Source of the DNA: Ustilago trichophora
Taxonomy: Eukaryota > Basidiomycota > Ustilaginomycetes > Ustilaginales > Ustilaginaceae
DNA length: 64,000 nt
Assembly: GCA_900323505.1 (NCBI GenBank)
Contig: OOIN01000027.1
Span: 248,001-312,000, forward strand
Reading direction: 5' to 3'
The notes under the pieces were generated by a model. That model ran no database searches and was not told the origin of the DNA. It was given only the letters and a program-made list of their open reading frames with translations. Numbering within the stretch: position 1 is the first letter of the stretch; every line of letters begins with the position of its first letter. The position numbers were made by a program, and so were the translations under genes. Of this stretch, positions 60,301 through 64,000 are shown one piece after another.

Positions 60301-61184
60301 CTGCGGTTGCTCCCTCGGCTGTTCGGGAAACATCGATTGCTGCTCCTGCAGAGACACAGGTGGCCACTGCAATCCAGACGGCAGCTTCTGCTCAGTCATC
60401 GGCAGCCGATGATGTGGACGATAATTCTGCAACTGCGTCTGGCACCAACGACGAGGCTGAGACATCTTCCGGCATTACATCTGCTCTTGCGGCTTCGGCG
60501 CTGAAAAGTACAGCCCTGGATACGGCGCTTGCCACTGCGCGCGTTACCAGTGTCGCCACGGCCAGGTCCGCCAGCTCCACACATGTCTACTCGGCCATCA
60601 AGACCCAGCAAGCTGTCTCGAGCGCCGCCGTCGTTGCGTCTGCTCTGACACAGCCAGCACCTTCGAGCGCTGCCGCATCTCTCAACAGAGCAGCCTCAAC
60701 GCTCCTCGATACCACGCAGGTGGTCATTCGTCCCTCTTCGACCAGCGCGCTCGCACCAGCCGGCACTCAAAGCGCATACACTACGCTCTTCGTTGCCGTT
60801 TCCCAGAGCCAGATCGCCTCCGCCTCCGCTTCCACCCCAGCGACCCAACTCGCAGCCTCATCGCCCGATGCCGCTGCATACGGGGGTCACTCTGCAACTG
60901 CGACCTTTGCCGTGGATTCGACAGCTGCAGGCTTGTCTTCTGCGGCGCCGGCAGTGCCGAGTGCAACTCTGAGTGCAGAGAGCGACGAGCCTGCTTATGA
61001 CAATCCTGTCTTTCCTCCTGCAACTGCAGCCGCCAGTGCTACGCAAAAGGTGGAGACGACGCTGAACGATATAGGCCATGCGACTGTCACCGAGCCTGCC
61101 ACAGCGACTGCTGCTGCTGAGACAAGGGTTGAAGATGAGACGGCGCTCGACGATGAGCCCTACGAGACTTACATGTCTGAATAG
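57303..61184 (+). CDS. Laccase-like multicopper oxidase with long Ala/Thr/Ser-rich tail
   Basis: One exon encodes 1293 residues from the ATG at 57303; the frame reaches back only to a TTG. A hydrophobic segment at about 17-36 behind HRQRRR is a signal peptide or anchor. All four copper motifs are intact: HWHG at 166-169, HSH at 211-213, HPFHMH at 603-608, and HCHIDDHAIEGM at 671-682, with type 1 Cys672 and Met682 in the axial position. Such enzymes oxidise phenols or metal ions and reduce oxygen to water. The domain ends near 720, and the remaining 570 residues are Ala/Thr/Ser/Val-rich with no folded look, ending in an acidic stretch (EDETALDDEPYETYMSE). Usual laccases have 500-600 residues. 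There is no C-terminal membrane helix, which argues against an Fet3-type ferroxidase. Confidence 0.9.
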   Translation: MLDTRAFPGPHRQRRRGLAIGLVLVAYFLFLFAVPSGSISAAIPIHRSELASRDEGTANHDRSHFDGEETDHRQLLIKRHEQISSGSVAAGFVHPTHLYRRDAAALPAPDKAYNMTVTQGTISPDGFERLGFLMNGKFPADPFVWDENDDVEITVNNQSPVPFAIHWHGIHQIGTPEMDGVPGLSQWNIYTGQSYTYRFKLINQYGGYWYHSHERGYYADGLRGTIYIRPKAGRKKPWSLISANQDDIDQMEAAEKDFQVMQLSDHWHINHTDMLLVVHETGVPPACFDSLQINGRGRQYCVDDWTTVISPVQASLLQNFSSTNPDGITSKGCISLVPPKAGYTVKGTLDTRYGGVCKNTTAPLTVFSAAKAINEGRKWLNLQIIDTATNWYYGCSVDGHKMWIVAVDGHYVEPMQVDWAQITIGSRLSVMVELDSSLDGNVFPIRLTGARALQPIEGHAFLSYIDDVDGTWTPELEEDFGYAMRTLSTAHVPMSGFITDASVVKWQQNLSTPFDPISAVPKTSNMTLHAVASQNSLNVWQLATMPLDTAHLADERPMLFNATDGNATSNQMTPYASIPFGTVVDIIMENNIYSIVGGPNSPHPFHMHSRRFWIIGSGAGPFPADTVAEAQDLGYTFNLDTPPLRDGFDIDSNSWVVIRYIVDHAAANILHCHIDDHAIEGMAAVLLEGLETIPAGGNFSEAIKAKPANYVETQNDELGQVLELAWATGSANAKYVAPPVTETVTPWGDPRALANSIQLVASSNSVQAAITSSLQQELSLLQATATEEITGIIATVQSDHLTTFTGIPASSEMVAAAAATAVATLTASVAAETAADTAQSTLVAAAYTTRVATQNAFPTQAAGTVPATATAVAPASGIVTALTTEPAAVLATSPVGAAAGPVVTVFATVPASVVTAGAATVPISALASVPATAPASLIASAPANAVVSAAAPTVVPSTQSAAVSRVNTDLQTSLAASNAVSPASLIAYSTLFRTAAGSASAVAPSAVRETSIAAPAETQVATAIQTAASAQSSAADDVDDNSATASGTNDEAETSSGITSALAASALKSTALDTALATARVTSVATARSASSTHVYSAIKTQQAVSSAAVVASALTQPAPSSAAASLNRAASTLLDTTQVVIRPSSTSALAPAGTQSAYTTLFVAVSQSQIASASASTPATQLAASSPDAAAYGGHSATATFAVDSTAAGLSSAAPAVPSATLSAESDEPAYDNPVFPPATAAASATQKVETTLNDIGHATVTEPATATAAAETRVEDETALDDEPYETYMSE

Positions 61185-61596
61185 ACCCTTCCCTCAAAAG
61201 CAACTCCAGATCTTGCTGGCAGAAGGGGCTCCTTGCTTGCTCCTACCGCACCGCCGCTCAAGTCCATGCCGTGTCTATCTCTGTACGATGTGTCTAGAAT
61301 GCAGTGCCGTATGCTTGTCTGGTCTTGTGGCTTTGAGGTGAGAGAGAAAATGCATATCCGTAGTGACCGTGCGTCGCGACTCGCGGCTATGAATCGAGAA
61401 AAAAGGGACGTGCGCTTTGAGAACAGAGTCCTGACAGGCTGAGCTATTGTCCAAGATGGCTTTCGTTCTTTCCACTTTGTCTACGAGCCTGATCCTCACC
61501 CGTTTCGAGTCGCTCATCCAAGTCGTTCTCCCGGCCCCAACCCCTGATTCGAACCACGTTTGAACCACAGCTGCTGCCATCTCAGAGCTATCTAGA
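61185..61596. other. Intergenic region between the oxidase and the amidase gene
   Basis: This 412-bp tandem gap holds the oxidase 3' end and the amidase promoter. A GGTTCGAATC box on the minus strand near 61545 resembles a tRNA B box, but no T-stem pairs around it. No other feature was seen. Confidence 0.6.
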
Positions 61597-63240
61597 ATGT
61601 CGACGTGGCAAGAAGTCGTCAAAGCCAAGCGTGAGCGGCGCGAGGCGCTTATTCCTGCCTCTTATCAGGTTGCAGCCGAGTCGCTGCCTCCGATCAACAC
61701 CGACTCTGTCGTTGACTTCCCCCGAACGACCGGTATCCTTTCCGAGCGAGAGATTGAGATCACAGAGACCGACGATGTCGCTGTTCTCCTCTCCAAGTTG
61801 GCCAGTGGCCACTATACCGCTGTGGAGGTGCTGGAAGCCTTCATCAAGAGGTCATGCATCGCTCATCAGCTGGTGAATCCTCTCACCGAGATCCACTTTG
61901 ATGACGCTCGAAAGTGGGCAGCAGAGCTGGACGCCGAGCTCAAGTCGACCGGAAACGTGCGCGGCCCCCTCCACGGCTTGCCTATCAGCGTTAAAGATCA
62001 ATTTCAGATCAAGGGCTCCGATGCGACCATCGGCTACGTTAGCTACTCCAACAAGCCCTCGACCTCGGACTCTGTGCTGGTTGGCTTGCTCAAGAAGGCT
62101 GGAGCGGTGCCTTTTGTCAAGACGAATCTGCCGCAGACCATCATGTACTCGGAGTCGTCCAACGAGCTTTGGGGTACGACGGTGAACCCGCACAACCGTA
62201 CGCTGCACCCTGGTGGTTCGTCGGGCGGTGAAGGTGCGCTGGTGGCGATGAAGGGATCGCCATTGGGTGTGGGTACGGATGTGGGCGGATCGGTGAGGAT
62301 TCCTGCTACTTTGTGTGGCTTGTTTGGACTGCGTCCTTGTTCGCACCGGTTCCCCTATGAAGGTGCGGTCAACTCGTTGCTTGGACAAATCACGATTCCG
62401 TCCGTGCTGGGCCCGCTCAGTCGCTCGCTGTCCGGCTTGACCGAATTCAGTAAAGCAGTGCTTGCACAGCAGCCATGGCTTTTGGACCCTCAAACACCCT
62501 CTATGCCGTGGAACGAAGACCGATACCAACAGTCACGCTCCCAACAAAAGCTCAACATCGGCGTTATGTGGCATGACGGCCATGTCAAGCCCTCACCCCC
62601 CTACGAGCGAGCCATCAAATCGCTGCTCGCCACCCTTCCCTCCCGATACGACGTGATCGATTTTGAAGCTTACAAAACAGCAGAAGCACTCAGCATCATG
62701 AGCGAGGCCTTCTGTGCCGACGGAGGCAAGGACATCTCTGCCGCCATTGCGCCGCTCAAAGAGCCTCTCGGACCGTGTTTCTCTGGCATAGGTCAGAAAG
62801 AGTATGGCGCCTTTGAAGTATGGCAGGCCAACAAGCGCAAGTCAGAGTTCCAAAAGGCATATCTCGACCACTGGAATGCCACCGCTAAGCGCACAGAGGA
62901 CGGCCGCCCGATCGATATCCTCATCGTCCCCGGAATGGCGTATACGGCACTTCCTCCTGGAAACGAGATCTACATTACATACACGGGCATCTTTAATCTC
63001 GTCGATTACCCTGCGGTTGTGCTGCCGATTACAAAGGTGGACCCGGAGGTCGATGGCAAAGCGACCAGAAGCGACTTCTTGTCTGAGGATGATGAGAAGT
63101 GGTACAAGAAGTGGGACGCGGAGAAGCTGGTCAATGGCCCGGTTGGAGTTCAGATTGTGGGCAGGAGATATGAGGAGGAGGCAGTGCTGGGATATGCTGA
63201 GCAGCTGTGGAACGCTTTCAGCGCTAGCAAGAAGGAGTGA
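61597..63240 (+). CDS. Amidase-signature family amidase (acetamidase-like)
   Basis: One exon encodes 547 residues, the usual length for fungal acetamidase-type enzymes. The amidase signature catalytic triad is complete: Lys133 in LPISVKDQF, cis-Ser208 in HPGGSSGGEGAL and nucleophile Ser232 in GTDVGGSVRIPA. The spacing of 99 and 24 residues between them is the same as in known family members. The family hydrolyses amides to a carboxylate and ammonia. The N-terminus (WQEVVKAKRERREALIP) and the SEREIEITE segment match fungal general amidases of the AmdS type. There is no signal peptide, so it should be cytosolic. The natural substrate cannot be read from the sequence. Confidence 0.92.
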   Translation: MSTWQEVVKAKRERREALIPASYQVAAESLPPINTDSVVDFPRTTGILSEREIEITETDDVAVLLSKLASGHYTAVEVLEAFIKRSCIAHQLVNPLTEIHFDDARKWAAELDAELKSTGNVRGPLHGLPISVKDQFQIKGSDATIGYVSYSNKPSTSDSVLVGLLKKAGAVPFVKTNLPQTIMYSESSNELWGTTVNPHNRTLHPGGSSGGEGALVAMKGSPLGVGTDVGGSVRIPATLCGLFGLRPCSHRFPYEGAVNSLLGQITIPSVLGPLSRSLSGLTEFSKAVLAQQPWLLDPQTPSMPWNEDRYQQSRSQQKLNIGVMWHDGHVKPSPPYERAIKSLLATLPSRYDVIDFEAYKTAEALSIMSEAFCADGGKDISAAIAPLKEPLGPCFSGIGQKEYGAFEVWQANKRKSEFQKAYLDHWNATAKRTEDGRPIDILIVPGMAYTALPPGNEIYITYTGIFNLVDYPAVVLPITKVDPEVDGKATRSDFLSEDDEKWYKKWDAEKLVNGPVGVQIVGRRYEEEAVLGYAEQLWNAFSASKKE

Positions 63241-64000
63241 AGCCGCCATCGTGTGACCTGTCTCGCAATGACATTATTTTTCGATCCTCAAAACTGTACA
63301 TCATGCAGAATCTCACAACAGCAATTCGAAAAATCAAAAAGATTGAAAATCACGTGATGAAGAGACACGCGGTTTGGTCTGAATGAGTTTTGCTACGGGC
63401 GCGTGTGTTGATTTCTTCATATTCTGAGTGCATGAAGCGAAGGGAAGCAAACGAAAGCAAAGAAGCTTTGAGTCCGACCGAAGGGCCATGATTGCGGGAG
63501 AGCAGTCGGCCTGTTTCATGAAGGAGAGAAAGGCGAGGGCAGTGATTCCAGATGCTGGCCCACGAGCGTCGTAACTCGGGAGAGAGAGAGTATGCGAGGC
63601 TTGGAGAGTTTCCACATTGCAGCAGCTCTTCCAGTCGCCCTCACACATCTCACTCTACTCGAGCAGACCACAAATCACACACACGCAGAGACACACAGAG
63701 ACCTTAAGGTGATTCGAGCCTCCGTCGCTGTCGCACTATTTGCACCATCATCCTTCTCGACTTGGCACTTCGACTCGTCTCTCTACATCACCTCTCACAC
63801 TTTCTCAACACCGGGTGGAGTCTGCCAGCATCGACCTTGACTAGACTAGAGCGACAAGGGAGAGATAGAGCGAGCAGGAAACATGCATTCATCTTGGTCG
63901 CTCTAAAGACACATCTACACCACAAGATCTTTGCAACCATCCCACTTCCAAGCGATCCTCCATCTTCACCACCACCCATCCTCCTGCAAAAGGATTGCAT
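63241..64000 (+). other. Region downstream of the amidase gene; probable 5' leader of a gene beyond the window
   Basis: After the amidase 3' end, the sequence from about 63600 becomes CA/CT-rich, like the 5' leaders elsewhere in the window, and continues to the edge without a long frame. A short upstream frame, MHSSWSL then stop, is at 63882-63905. I infer a plus-strand gene starting beyond 64000. An antisense frame (63788-64000) has no recognisable features. Confidence 0.4.

Noticed and set aside
61540..61600. A tRNA B-box-like GGTTCGAATC on the minus strand
   Set aside because: The flanking bases cannot form the T-stem and no matching A box or acceptor stem was found.

Overview
This window is eukaryotic nuclear DNA, most likely from a smut fungus (Basidiomycota, Ustilaginales). 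I infer this from long and mostly intron-poor genes, short GT..AG introns with CTGAC-like branch sites, C-rich codon choice (CTC, GAC, TCG), long 5' regions with CT/GA tracts, and a basidiomycete-type gene set. It is not bacterial: there are no operons, and at least five genes need splicing to read through. The species is not determined.

Layout. 1-1237 (-) is the N-terminal part of an alcohol acetyltransferase-like gene cut by the window edge. 2700-5669 (+) is a Dep1/Sds3-type subunit of the Rpd3L histone deacetylase complex. 6069-8003 (+) is the diflavin reductase Tah18. 8383-9521 (+) is an unknown nuclear-looking coiled-coil protein with one intron. 12349-15014 (+) is a Reg1-like protein phosphatase 1 targeting subunit. 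15295-17571 (-) is a divergent HXXXD-type acyltransferase. 18726-21440 (-) is a membrane-anchored GH5 exo-1,3-beta-glucanase. 23770-27717 (-) is a ZW10/Dsl1-type ER tether with ten acidic tryptophan motifs. 29466-30980 (+) is an unknown coiled-coil protein. 32339-33297 (+) is a Ctr copper transporter. 33816-36935 (+) is a VPS9-CUE Rab5 exchange factor. 39204-40960 (+) is a LisH/LUFS transcription regulator with an apparent frameshift. 41226-41695 (-) is a 115-residue putative mitochondrial protein with an internal repeat. 42929-44543 (+) is a copper-binding BIM1-like gene broken in two. 46301-48179 (+) is the PP2A B subunit Cdc55. 48499-50511 (-) and 50858-53002 (+) are the splicing factors Prp40 and U2AF large subunit, transcribed divergently. 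54402-56096 (+) is HMG-CoA synthase. 57303-61184 (+) is a laccase-like multicopper oxidase with a very long Ala/Thr/Ser-rich tail. 61597-63240 (+) is an amidase.

Most genes are independent housekeeping genes, but three groupings stand out. Prp40 and U2AF, which both act in early intron recognition, share a 346-bp promoter. Copper genes recur over about 29 kb (Ctr transporter, BIM1-like protein, multicopper oxidase). Two phosphatase-targeting subunits (PP1 Reg1-like and PP2A Cdc55) are present. The least ordinary items are the Trp-acidic motif array in the ZW10-like protein, the broken BIM1-like gene with its 0.88-kb intervening segment, the frameshifted LUFS gene, the duplicated motif in the small mitochondrial protein, and the oxidase tail.

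All family calls come from reading the translations. No database search was run.
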